A stretch of DNA of 64,000 nucleotides from Streptomyces sp. NRRL F-525. GTDB lineage: Bacteria > Actinomycetota > Actinomycetes > Streptomycetales > Streptomycetaceae. The stretch's first letter is position 1. Every line of letters begins with the position of its first letter. The stretch is taken from assembly GCF_000716605.1 (NCBI RefSeq), contig NZ_JNXE01000008.1, positions 1 to 64,000 on the forward strand, given 5' to 3'. The position numbers and the translations under genes were made by a program. Shown here in pieces: positions 11,177 through 18,964 of the stretch. A model generated the notes under the pieces. That model saw nothing but the letters and a program-made list of their open reading frames with translations, was not told the origin of the DNA and ran no database searches.

Positions 11177-11842
11177 TCAGTTACGCGGCCCGAGGCCCTG
11201 CAGCGCGTCGTTGAGTTGTGCCGCGGTGAGGGCGGGGGAGGGGAGCGGGGTCGTAGCGGGGGTGGCGCGCAGGCCGTCGAGGAGGAGCGCGAGGGGGCGG
11301 CGCCAGGCGTCGGGGCCGGCGGCCTCCGTGAGGGACGGGACGGTGCGGCCCAGGGCGGCGAGGGCGAACAGGACGTCCTCCGGGGTGACGTCCGCACGGA
11401 TCGTGCCCTGGTCGCGGCCGCGGCTGAGCAACAGTTCCACGGTCTGGCGGTTGTGCGCGTGCACGGCCTGGAGCGATGCGACGCCGTCGAGGTGGGTGGT
11501 CATCAGGTCGTTGGTGCCGCGGTCGGCGGCCAGACCTGCGAAGACGGTCTCCAGATAACCGGTGAGCCCGGCCCACGCGTCCTCGGCGTCGCGCGCCTGC
11601 TCGCCCACGGTCATCGTGTCGGTGAGCAGGTCGCGGAACACCGCGTCCACCAGCGCGGCACGGGTGGGGAAGTGCCGGTACAGCGTGGCGTTGCCGATGC
11701 CCGCGCGACGGGCGATCACGTCGATCGGCGCGTGCAGCCCCTGCTCGGTGAAGACGGCGTGGGCGGCCTCGATCAGCAGCTCCCGGTTGCGCCGCGCATC
11801 GCGCCGTCGACCAGGTGCCGTCGTGTCGTTCGGGCCCGTCAT
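11177..11842 (-). CDS. TetR-family transcriptional regulator
   Basis: 221 residues from ATG 11842; the adjacent ATG 11845 is only 2 bases from the AGGA ribosome site, so the second one is preferred. The N-terminal TetR helix-turn-helix covers residues about 15-65 (IDVIARRAGIGNATLYRHFPTRAALVDAVF). The C-terminal ligand domain follows, of the TetR_C_SbtR-like type. It is divergent from the patatin-like gene at 11945. Two copies of a GGGGAGTRGTCCCC element in the shared promoter region are likely its operators, so it probably represses both itself and the lipase-like gene. Confidence 0.9.
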   Translation of the reverse strand: MTGPNDTTAPGRRRDARRNRELLIEAAHAVFTEQGLHAPIDVIARRAGIGNATLYRHFPTRAALVDAVFRDLLTDTMTVGEQARDAEDAWAGLTGYLETVFAGLAADRGTNDLMTTHLDGVASLQAVHAHNRQTVELLLSRGRDQGTIRADVTPEDVLFALAALGRTVPSLTEAAGPDAWRRPLALLLDGLRATPATTPLPSPALTAAQLNDALQGLGPRN

Positions 11843-11860
11843 CATCGTCCTCCGAGCTGG

Positions 11861-11875
11861 TGGGGAGTGGTCCCC
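11861..11875. promoter_or_regulatory. Candidate TetR operator, copy 1
   Basis: TGGGGA-GTGG-TCCCC lies just upstream of the TetR start. It shares its core, GGGGAGTRGTCCCC, with copy 2 at 11902-11923. The centres of the two copies are 44 bases apart, about four helical turns. Confidence 0.6.
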
Positions 11876-11901
11876 GGTACTGATGCTATCGTCGATCCAT
11901 C

Positions 11902-11923
11902 AAGTGGGGAGTAGTCCCCACTT
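11902..11923. promoter_or_regulatory. Candidate TetR operator, copy 2
   Basis: AAGTGGGGA-GTAG-TCCCCACTT is a perfect inverted repeat with 9-bp arms, 21 bases upstream of the patatin-like ATG. It is the better of the two copies and is placed to block transcription of the downstream gene. Confidence 0.65.
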
Positions 11924-11944
11924 CGACGACGAGGGGGTGGCGTC

Positions 11945-12790
11945 ATGCATGGCACGGCACTGGTCCTGGGCGGTGGCGGGCCCGTCGGCGGGGCGTGGAT
12001 GACGGGCGTGCTCGCGGGGTTGGCGGAAGCCAGTGTCGACCTCGACCGAGCCGACGTGATCATCGGCACCTCCGCGGGTGCGATCTTCGGCGCCCGGCTC
12101 GCGGCCGGTGAGGCGCCGGGGGAGTCGTACGAACGTCAGGTGACCCGCGCCGACAAGGTGGAGTTGCGGGTCACCACGGCCCAGACGATGCGCTTCCTGT
12201 GGGCGGCACTGGGATCCAGAGATCCGCAGCGCTCTGTACGACGGCTCGGCCGCGCCGCCCTCGCCGCCCGCACCGGACCCGAGTCCGAACTCCTCGACGC
12301 GATCGGCACGTTGCTGCGCGGCGCACGGGACTGGCCCGACCGCGCCCTGCGCATCGCGGCCGTCGACGCCTCGACAGGGTCCCTGGAGACGTTCGACGCC
12401 GACTCGAAGGTCCCCCTCGTCGAAGCGGTCGCCGCGAGCTGCGCCGTCCCGCTTGTCTCGCCGCCCGTCACGGTTGCGGGCCGCCGCTGGATCGACGGCG
12501 GCAGCCGCACGACCGCCAACCTCCACCTGGCCGCCGACCATCCCCACATCCTGGCCGTCGCACCGATCCCGCGTGCGGTCGGCCCACACCCCAGCGCCCA
12601 CCAGCAGGCGGCCCAACTCACCGCCCAGGGAGCCGAGATCACCCTCCTGACCCCGGATCGCGAGTCCCGACGCGCGATGGGCCGCGACCTGACCGCCGAC
12701 GCCCGCCGCCCGGCGGCCGCCCGGGCTGGTTACGCGCAGGCGATGGCTCTGGCGGACGGGGTGCATGCCGTGTGGCGCGGGGGTGGGTGA
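11945..12790 (+). CDS. Patatin-like phospholipase family protein
   Basis: 281 residues from ATG 11945 with a GAGGGGG ribosome site. All features of the Ser-Asp dyad family are present: an oxyanion loop (GGGGPVGG, residues 9-16), the nucleophile elbow GTSAG with Ser43, and the catalytic Asp184 in IDGGS. There is no signal peptide, so it is a cytosolic or membrane-surface acyl hydrolase acting on phospholipid or another ester. It is divergent from the TetR gene, its probable repressor. The substrate is unknown; RssA-like bacterial patatins are the nearest type I recognise. Confidence 0.88.
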   Translation: MHGTALVLGGGGPVGGAWMTGVLAGLAEASVDLDRADVIIGTSAGAIFGARLAAGEAPGESYERQVTRADKVELRVTTAQTMRFLWAALGSRDPQRSVRRLGRAALAARTGPESELLDAIGTLLRGARDWPDRALRIAAVDASTGSLETFDADSKVPLVEAVAASCAVPLVSPPVTVAGRRWIDGGSRTTANLHLAADHPHILAVAPIPRAVGPHPSAHQQAAQLTAQGAEITLLTPDRESRRAMGRDLTADARRPAAARAGYAQAMALADGVHAVWRGGG

Positions 12791-13022
12791 CTGTCCGGCC
12801 GCCAGCGGACGGTATCGATCTGCCGATGCTTGCCGTGCGGTGGCCGTTCGAGTCGGCCTCGTCCAGGCGACGGCCTTCTCGGCACGCGGGGTGCACGTCG
12901 TATGTGGCGACAGCCTGTAACGGCAAGGCCCCGCATTCCAACGGGCCGGTCGACAGGCGGGCCATGTCACGTGCCGTACCGACCCCGCCCACACGCCCCC
13001 GGTGACCCCCGAAAGGAGTGCC

Positions 13023-14246
13023 ATGCCGGCACCAACCCTCCAGGACCTGACCCCCGACGGCCTCGACCTCACCGCAGACCCCCACCTCGTCTACGCCGCC
13101 CTGCGTGAGCGCGGCCCCGTGCACCGGGTCCTGGTGCCGGGCAGTGGTGAGACCTGGCTGGTCGTCACCCGGGACGCGGCCCGTGCCGCGCTCACCGACC
13201 CGCGGCTGCGCAACGACATCCGGCACTCCTCGACCTGGCAGGACGACGGCGGCCACGCCCTCGGCCGCAACATGCTGCAGACCGATCCGCCGGACCACAC
13301 GCGTCTACGGCGGCTGGTCGCGGGTCACTTCACGCCCGCGCGGATCGCCGCACTCCGGCCGCGGATCATGGAGATCGGCGCCGATCTGCTTGCCGAACTG
13401 CTGGCGCGGGGGACGGTGGACCTGGTGAGCCGGTACGCCCTGCCGCTCCCCGTCACGGTGATCTGCGATCTGTTCGGGGTGCCCGCCGCTGACCGTACGG
13501 TGTTCCACGCCTGGTCGAACGAGCTAGTCATGCCCGCCTCGCCCGAGACGGGTGCCTCCGCTGCCACCGCCCTGGGCGGCTACCTGACCGAGTTGATCCA
13601 TCAGAAGCGCGGTACGCAACAGGTCGACCTGCTCAGTGATCTGGTCGCCGCAGCCCGCGAACCCGCCGCCGAGTCGCCCCTCACCTCCGAGGAACTCCTC
13701 GGCATGGCCTTCCTCCTGCTCGTCGCCGGGCACGAGACGACCGTCAATCTGATCTCCGCGACCGTCCACGCCCTGCTCACGCACCCTGATCAACTCGAAC
13801 TGCTGCGTTCCGAACCGGACTTGGCCGGTGCCGCAGTGGAGGAGGCGCTGCGGCACTACTCGCCGGTCCACGCCACCGCGTTCCGTTTCGCGGCCGAGTC
13901 CCTGGACCTCGCCGGTACCCGTATCCCGGCCGGGGACGCGGTGCAGATCTCCCTGGCCGCGGCCTCCCGCGATCCCCTCCACTTCCCCGAGCCCGACCGC
14001 TTCCACCTACGGCGTCGAGGCCCCGGACACCTCGCTTTCGGCCACGGCCTCCACCACTGCCTGGGAGCACCCCTGGCCCGTACCGAGGCGACCATCGCCG
14101 TACGCCTCCTCCTGCACCACTGCCCGGACCTCGCCCTCGCCGCCGACCCCGCGACACTGACGTGGCGGACGAGCACACTGCTCCGGGGCTTGAGTGAACT
14201 GCCGGTGCGTATCGGCCCGTCGGGAGATCCGGGCGGTGTCGACTAG
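13023..14246 (+). CDS. Cytochrome P450
   Basis: 407 residues from ATG 13023, with GAAAGGAG about 5 bases upstream; GTG 13002 is less well placed. Diagnostic P450 motifs are in order: the I-helix oxygen-binding AGHETT (residues about 240), the K-helix EEALRHYSP with its Glu-x-x-Arg, and the haem loop FGHGLHHCLGAPLAR with axial Cys346. It is a soluble class I bacterial P450 needing a ferredoxin and reductase, neither of which is adjacent. CYP105/107-like proteins of this type hydroxylate xenobiotics or natural products. Its stop codon TAG shares the tetramer CTAG (14243-14246) with the stop of the convergent DUF402 gene. Confidence 0.92.
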   Translation: MPAPTLQDLTPDGLDLTADPHLVYAALRERGPVHRVLVPGSGETWLVVTRDAARAALTDPRLRNDIRHSSTWQDDGGHALGRNMLQTDPPDHTRLRRLVAGHFTPARIAALRPRIMEIGADLLAELLARGTVDLVSRYALPLPVTVICDLFGVPAADRTVFHAWSNELVMPASPETGASAATALGGYLTELIHQKRGTQQVDLLSDLVAAAREPAAESPLTSEELLGMAFLLLVAGHETTVNLISATVHALLTHPDQLELLRSEPDLAGAAVEEALRHYSPVHATAFRFAAESLDLAGTRIPAGDAVQISLAAASRDPLHFPEPDRFHLRRRGPGHLAFGHGLHHCLGAPLARTEATIAVRLLLHHCPDLALAADPATLTWRTSTLLRGLSELPVRIGPSGDPGGVD

Positions 14247-14902
14247 GTCAAGTCCAGGGCGTCGGTGGGCAGTTGGGGATCCGGCCAGTGAGGCTCGTAA
14301 CGCCATGTCCCCAACCCCCGTTCCGCGGCGAACGGTCCATCGCTTCCCTCGATCATCGCTACCACTTCCTCGCGAGCCTGCTCCACCGCCAGGTGATCGG
14401 CCTCGCTCACCACCCCCAACCGGCGGCCGTGGGCGTACTCGTCCTCGTCCTTCCAGTCCCACCGCGACAGATCGGGCGCGACCACCAGGTCCAGCAGCAG
14501 GTCGAAGGTGTCGAAGCCGATGGGTGTGCGGCGCATCGGATGCTGGAAGTTGACGTACCAGCGCGTCAGTTGACCGTCGCCCGCCGCGTCGAAGAACGCG
14601 TTGACGCTGAACCACCTGTCGGGCGGCACCCACTGGAGATGGGCTGTGTCCCGCCAAGTCCAGTGGCCGAGCTGCCAGTTGCCGTCGGCCAGGTTCGGCA
14701 GGGCGCGCAGGCGGGCGGTCTCGTCGCCGGTGAGGAGTGACTCGATCCAGGTCGTCGGGGCCAACGACTCCGCGCCCGGTCGGCACCCCAGGACCAGCGC
14801 CTCGGCGGTGTCCTCGACGACCCGGAGCGCATGGGCACTCCACACCTTCCCCCGGAACACATCACGCCGTACGGCGGTCTTACCCGGCTGGAACTCCCGC
14901 AT
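14243..14902 (-). CDS. DUF402 domain protein
   Basis: 219 residues from ATG 14902, five bases after GGAGG; GTG 14908 is too close to that site. The C-terminal half has the DUF402 pattern: WYVNFQHPMRRTPIGFDTFDLLLDLVV followed by an acidic WDWKDEDEYAHGR segment that in FomD/Ntdp-type relatives binds a divalent metal. Members hydrolyse nucleotides or nucleotidyl esters, but the substrate here is unknown. It follows the AraC gene on the same strand by 25 bases and may be co-transcribed with it. It ends head-on with the P450 gene. Confidence 0.75.
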   Translation of the reverse strand: MREFQPGKTAVRRDVFRGKVWSAHALRVVEDTAEALVLGCRPGAESLAPTTWIESLLTGDETARLRALPNLADGNWQLGHWTWRDTAHLQWVPPDRWFSVNAFFDAAGDGQLTRWYVNFQHPMRRTPIGFDTFDLLLDLVVAPDLSRWDWKDEDEYAHGRRLGVVSEADHLAVEQAREEVVAMIEGSDGPFAAERGLGTWRYEPHWPDPQLPTDALDLT

Positions 14903-14927
14903 ACCCACCTCCAGTTGCTCGGGTGAC

Positions 14928-15800
14928 TCATCTCTGCCCGCGTGCCACCGCCCGGAACTCCAACGGCGTACGACCCTCCCGCTTGCGGAAGAACTTCGCG
15001 AAGTCGGTCGGCTCGCCGAAGCCGAGCGTGCGGGAGACGTCCGCCGCCGTCGCGTCGGTGTGGACGAGGAGGCGCTTGGCCTCCAGGAGGATGCGGGCGT
15101 CCAGGTACTGCTTGGCGGTCGTGCCGGTCGCCGCGAGGGTCGCCCGGGTGAGGGTGCGCGGGCTGTAGCCCAACGCGGCGGCGTAGTCGGCGACTTGGTG
15201 ACTGGTCCGGAAGTCGCGTTCCAGGGCGGCGCTGTAGCGGCGGAACGTGTCGTCGGCCGGAGCGGACGACACCGGGTCCGGACGCACGTGGGAGAGGCGG
15301 AGCAGCAGGACGGAGAGGAGCACCCGGAGCGTCTGGAGGTGGGCGTCGAGGGGGAGCGAGGTCAAGTCGGCGTATTCGTGCGTGAGGTGACGAAGCGTCA
15401 GGCTTGTCGATCGCGCGTGCGGGCCCGTCGGGAGCAGGGGTGACTGGTCGAAGGGCGGATCGGCCAGGACGAAACCGGGCTGCCAGATGACGATCGTGCC
15501 CCGGGTCGTCGTCAGGTCGGCGGGGACGTACTGGTGCACCTGCCCCGAGCTCACCCACAGCCAGCCGCCCTCCTCCACTACGCAGTCCGTGAAGTCCACC
15601 CGGTGGCGCAGCGTGCCCTCGGTGACATGGATCAGGTGGTGGAAGTCCGGCCGCTGCGGCGCCGACAGGTCGATGCCGCGACGCTCACCGCGCGCCAGCA
15701 GCTCGGTGAATCCCACGATGTCCATACCGATGGGCGCGCTGAGTGACGGACGGTACGACACGTCCGTGATCTCGGGTCGATGCTGACCGCTTTTTCCCAT
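14928..15800 (-). CDS. AraC-family transcriptional regulator
   Basis: 290 residues from ATG 15800. The N-terminal cupin-like sensor domain (about 25-130; HHLIHVTEGTLRHRVDFTD) is followed by a C-terminal double helix-turn-helix (about 190-285) ending DFAKFFRKREGRTPLEFRAVARG, the classic AraC/XylS signature. It is divergent from the ubiX-ubiD-vdcD operon (gap 87 bases), so it is a candidate activator of that aromatic-acid decarboxylase. It may also drive the downstream DUF402 gene. The effector is unknown. Confidence 0.88.
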   Translation of the reverse strand: MGKSGQHRPEITDVSYRPSLSAPIGMDIVGFTELLARGERRGIDLSAPQRPDFHHLIHVTEGTLRHRVDFTDCVVEEGGWLWVSSGQVHQYVPADLTTTRGTIVIWQPGFVLADPPFDQSPLLPTGPHARSTSLTLRHLTHEYADLTSLPLDAHLQTLRVLLSVLLLRLSHVRPDPVSSAPADDTFRRYSAALERDFRTSHQVADYAAALGYSPRTLTRATLAATGTTAKQYLDARILLEAKRLLVHTDATAADVSRTLGFGEPTDFAKFFRKREGRTPLEFRAVARGQR

Positions 15801-15887
15801 GGTGAGTCCCGAGCCTACCCTTGTCGGACACCGAACCGCTCCTACGGTCGAAAGCGCAGAGACCGAACTGGGCAAGGAGCTGGCGAC

Positions 15888-16484
15888 GTGCGACTGATCG
15901 TGGGGATGACCGGAGCGACCGGAGCCGTCCTCGGTGTCCGGCTGCTGGAGCAGCTCGCCGAGCTGCCCGACGTGGAGACCCATCTCGTCCTCAGCCGCTG
16001 GGCCCGGACCACGGTCGAGCTGGAGACGGGACGCACCGCCCGCGAGATCGCCGAGCTGGCCGATGTCGTCCACGGCCCCGAGGACCAGGGGGCCACCATC
16101 GCCTCCGGGTCGTTCCGCACCGACGGCATGGTGATCGTGCCCTGCTCCATGAAGACCCTGGCCGGCATCCGCACCGGCTACGCCGACGGACTGATCGGAC
16201 GGGCCGCGGATGTCGTGCTGAAGGAGCGCCGCCCGCTGGTCCTCGTACCGCGCGAGACACCCCTGAGCGAGATCCACCTGGAGAACATGCTCGACCTCGC
16301 GCGCAAGGGCGTCCGGATCGTGCCGCCGATGCCCGCCTTCTACAACCACCCCGCCTCGGTCGACGACATCGTCACCCACATCACCTCCCGCGTCCTCGAC
16401 CAGCTCGACCTGCCCGCCCCCGCCACCAAGCGCTGGGAAGGCATGCGACCCGCCCGCGACGCCCGCATCCACCCCGCCGCCTGA
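15888..16484 (+). CDS. vdcB: UbiX-like flavin prenyltransferase (VdcB type)
   Basis: 198 residues from GTG 15888, with AAGGAG 8 bases upstream; the open frame extends 36 codons further but without homology. The Rossmann-like start VGMTGATGAVLG, the SGSFRTDGMVIVPCSMKTLAGI segment and RRPLVLVPRETPLSEIHLENM are standard for UbiX/Pad1. The enzyme joins a dimethylallyl group to FMN to make prenyl-FMN, the cofactor of UbiD decarboxylases. A UbiD gene and a VdcD-like gene follow directly, matching the vdcBCD order of Streptomyces vanillate decarboxylase clusters. Confidence 0.9.
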   Translation: MRLIVGMTGATGAVLGVRLLEQLAELPDVETHLVLSRWARTTVELETGRTAREIAELADVVHGPEDQGATIASGSFRTDGMVIVPCSMKTLAGIRTGYADGLIGRAADVVLKERRPLVLVPRETPLSEIHLENMLDLARKGVRIVPPMPAFYNHPASVDDIVTHITSRVLDQLDLPAPATKRWEGMRPARDARIHPAA

Positions 16485-16519
16485 GCCACCACCCCACACA
16501 CGACGTACGGAGCCCACGC

Positions 16520-17944
16520 ATGCCCTACGACGACCTCCGCAGCTTCCTGGACACCCTGGACAAGGAGAACCAGCTGCTGCGGATCACCGAACAGGTCCTC
16601 CCCGAACCGGACTTGGCCGCAGCCGCCAACGCGGCCGGACGCATCGGCGAAGGCGCCCCCGCCCTCTACTTCGACAACGTCAAGGGCTTCACGGACGCCC
16701 GGATCGCGATGAACGTCCACGGCTCCTGGCGCAACCACGCTCTCGCCCTCGGACTGCCCCCGGACACCTCCGTGCGCGAACAGGTCGAGGAGTTCGCCCG
16801 CCGCTGGGACGCCTTCCCGGTCACACCGGAACGCCGCGAGGACGCGCCCTGGCGCGAGAACATCCAACAGGGCGCCGACCTCGACCTGTTCAAGGTCCTC
16901 CCGCTGTTCCGGCTCAACGACGGCGACGGCGGCTTCTACCTCGACAAGGCCGCCGTGGTCTCCCGCGACCCGCGCGACCCGGACCACTTCGGCAAGCAGA
17001 ACGTCGGCACGTACCGCATCGAGGTCACCGGCCGCGACCGCCTCGCCTTCCAGCCCGTCCCCATGCACGACGTCGCCCAACACCTGCACGCAGCAGAGGA
17101 GTTGGGCGAAGACCTGCCCATCGCGATCACCCTCGGCAACGACCCCGTCATCACGATCGTCGCCGGCATGCCGATGGGCTACGACCAGTCCGAGTACGAG
17201 ATGGCCGGCGCCCTGCGCGGAGCCCCCGCCCCCATCGCCACCGCGCCCCTCACCGGCTTCGACGTGCCCTGGGGGTCAGAGGTCGTCATCGAGGGCGTGG
17301 TCGAGAGCCGCAAGCGCCAGATCGAGGGCCCCTTCGGCGAGTTCACCGGCCACTACTCCGGCGGCCGACGCATGCCGACGATCCGTATCGACCGCGTCTC
17401 CTACCGCACCGACCCGGTCTTCGAGTCCCTCTACCTCGGCATGCCGTGGACCGAGGTCGACTACCTCGTCGGCCCCAACACCTGTGTCCCCCTCCTCAAG
17501 CAACTCCGCGCCGAATTCCCCGAGGTGCAGGCCGTCAACGCCATGTACACCCACGGCCTCGCGGTGATCGTCTCGACGAAGAAGCGCTACGGCGGCTTCG
17601 CCAAGGCGGTCGGCATGCGCGCGATGACGACACCGCACGGCCTCGGCTACGTCACGCAGGTCATCGTCGTTGACGAGGACGTCGACCCGTTCGACCTGCC
17701 CCAGGTGATGTGGGCGATGTCCGCGAAGGTGAACCCCCAGGACGACGTGATCATCGTCCCCAACCTCTCGGTCATGGCGCTGGCACCGGCCGCCAACACC
17801 CCGGGAATCACCTGCAAGATGATCATCGACGCCACGACCCCGGTCGCACCGGACAACAGGGGCCACTTCGACACACCCGTACGGGACCTCCCCGAGACCC
17901 CGGAGTGGGCGGACCGGCTGCGCGCCCTCATCGCCGCCCGCTGA
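16520..17944 (+). CDS. vdcC: UbiD-family aromatic acid decarboxylase (VdcC type)
   Basis: 474 residues from ATG 16520, 35 bases after the UbiX stop. The protein is full length for UbiD. DGDGGFYLDKAAVVSRDP and QNVGTYRIEV form part of the prenyl-FMN/Mn site, and EGPFGEFTGHYSGGRRMP holds the conserved Glu of the catalytic network. The predicted reaction is non-oxidative decarboxylation of a hydroxybenzoate such as vanillate or 4-hydroxybenzoate, releasing the phenol and CO2. It needs prenyl-FMN from the preceding gene. The substrate is inferred from gene order only. Confidence 0.9.
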   Translation: MPYDDLRSFLDTLDKENQLLRITEQVLPEPDLAAAANAAGRIGEGAPALYFDNVKGFTDARIAMNVHGSWRNHALALGLPPDTSVREQVEEFARRWDAFPVTPERREDAPWRENIQQGADLDLFKVLPLFRLNDGDGGFYLDKAAVVSRDPRDPDHFGKQNVGTYRIEVTGRDRLAFQPVPMHDVAQHLHAAEELGEDLPIAITLGNDPVITIVAGMPMGYDQSEYEMAGALRGAPAPIATAPLTGFDVPWGSEVVIEGVVESRKRQIEGPFGEFTGHYSGGRRMPTIRIDRVSYRTDPVFESLYLGMPWTEVDYLVGPNTCVPLLKQLRAEFPEVQAVNAMYTHGLAVIVSTKKRYGGFAKAVGMRAMTTPHGLGYVTQVIVVDEDVDPFDLPQVMWAMSAKVNPQDDVIIVPNLSVMALAPAANTPGITCKMIIDATTPVAPDNRGHFDTPVRDLPETPEWADRLRALIAAR

Positions 17945-17999
17945 AAGCCCGCTGAACGCCCAGCGCACCGACCCGACCCGACCTCAGGAGTCACCCGTC

Positions 18000-18227
18000 A
18001 TGATCTGCCCCCGCTGCGCCCACGACACGGTCGACACCGTGACCACCTCGCCGGTCCCCGGCGTATGGGACGTACTCCAATGCGCCCGCTGCCTCTACAT
18101 GTGGCGCACCACCGAACCCGACCGCCGCACCCGGCGCGAGGCGTACCCCGTCGAGTTCCGGATGACGCAGGCCGACATCGACGCGGCCCCGGAGGTACCC
18201 GTAGTACCGCCGCTGGTCGTCCGCTGA
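18000..18227 (+). CDS. vdcD: VdcD-like small accessory subunit
   Basis: 75 residues from ATG 18000, preceded by CAGGAG. Two CxxC pairs (CPRC at residues 3-6 and CARC at 28-31) form a zinc ribbon; a conserved-looking LYMWRTTEP and YPVEFRMTQADI follow. Size, motifs and position match the D component of the B-C-D hydroxyarylic acid decarboxylases (VdcD, BsdD). In that family it is required for, or improves, activity of the C subunit; its exact role is unsettled. Together these three genes make a complete decarboxylase operon. Confidence 0.85.
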   Translation: MICPRCAHDTVDTVTTSPVPGVWDVLQCARCLYMWRTTEPDRRTRREAYPVEFRMTQADIDAAPEVPVVPPLVVR

Positions 18228-18229
18228 GC

Positions 18230-18250
18230 GACCCCGCGCGAGGCCGGGTC
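18230..18250. terminator. Weak hairpin between convergent vdcD and kinase genes
   Basis: GACCC / GGGTC arms 11 bases apart lie in the 21-base gap between vdcD (stop 18227) and the convergent RsbW-like gene (stop at 18249). It is short but well placed. Confidence 0.35.
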
Positions 18251-18668
18251 AGATGGCCAGGATCGCCCGCACCCGCTTGCCGCCCCCGGTGAGCGGGGTG
18301 ACGTCGAGGCGGTGGGCCAGGCAGCGGACCATGGCCAGGCCGCGTCCGCTCTCGCCCTCGGCCGTCATCGGCCGCACGCGCGGCGGGGTCGGGTTGTCGT
18401 CGTAGACCTCGACCGTGACACGCTCGTCGGACAGTTGGAGACGCAGTCGGCACTCGCCGCGGCCGTGCTCGGTCGCGTTGGCGACGAGTTCGGACACGAT
18501 CAGCGTGGCGTCGTCGATCTGCTCCGCGTCCACCCGGGCCAGCTGATGGCGGGAACGCGCGAGGAACTCCGAGGTCAGTTTCCGTGCCTGACCGGCCGAC
18601 GCGGCCTCGTCGGGCAGCAGGTACTCCACGCGTACGGAACGCCTATGGGTACGCCGATGCGTACGCAT
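18249..18668 (-). CDS. RsbW/SpoIIAB-like serine kinase (HATPase_c)
   Basis: 139 residues from ATG 18668. A single GHKL ATPase domain: N box VSELVANATEHGRG (about 60-75), G1-type VEVYDDNPTPP, and the G2 lid ESGRGLAMVRCLAHR. Small stand-alone ATPases of this kind in Streptomyces act as anti-sigma factors or regulatory kinases on anti-anti-sigma proteins. It is divergent from a SpoIIE-type PP2C phosphatase, the natural opposing partner. No sigma factor or STAS antagonist is adjacent, so the target is unknown. Confidence 0.88.
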   Translation of the reverse strand: MRTHRRTHRRSVRVEYLLPDEAASAGQARKLTSEFLARSRHQLARVDAEQIDDATLIVSELVANATEHGRGECRLRLQLSDERVTVEVYDDNPTPPRVRPMTAEGESGRGLAMVRCLAHRLDVTPLTGGGKRVRAILAI

Positions 18669-18964
18669 GGCGAATCACTTCCCCTCCTAGGACAACCCGG
18701 TATCCCCGCGGCGCCACCGCACCGGGGCCGCCGCAGATCTTGCGCGGCCGGTCCTACACACTTCACTTGCCCGGAGTCCGTGATCGGCAACCAGGCGGCG
18801 CCAGTTGGTTGTCGCCGATCAGGAAATGTCCGTTCTCGGACTCAATTGGGTAAAGCGCCGGGCACGTCGAGGGGATTGCCTGGCAGCCTTGCGATGTCCA
18901 AAGGTGGGGGAGGGGCCCCTGCGGAAGGCGGCCCTCGAAAGCCGCGACGCCCTTGGAGTGGACC
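18669..18964. promoter_or_regulatory. 296-base divergent intergenic region with two adjacent hairpins
   Basis: The region lies between the RsbW-like kinase and the phosphatase. It contains a bulged inverted repeat at 18783-18819 (ATCGGC-AACCA pairing with TGGTT-GTCGCCGAT, 3-base bulge, 12-base loop) and, nine bases on, GTCCG-TTCT-CGGAC at 18828-18841. Both lie in what could be the 5' untranslated region of the phosphatase. I see no clear promoter hexamers. Confidence 0.4.

Noticed and set aside
12791..13022. Short inverted repeat GTCCG/CGGAC after the patatin gene as a terminator
   Set aside because: Five-base arms with an 8-base loop are too common in this GC-rich DNA to support a call; nothing else was seen in this 232-base gap.
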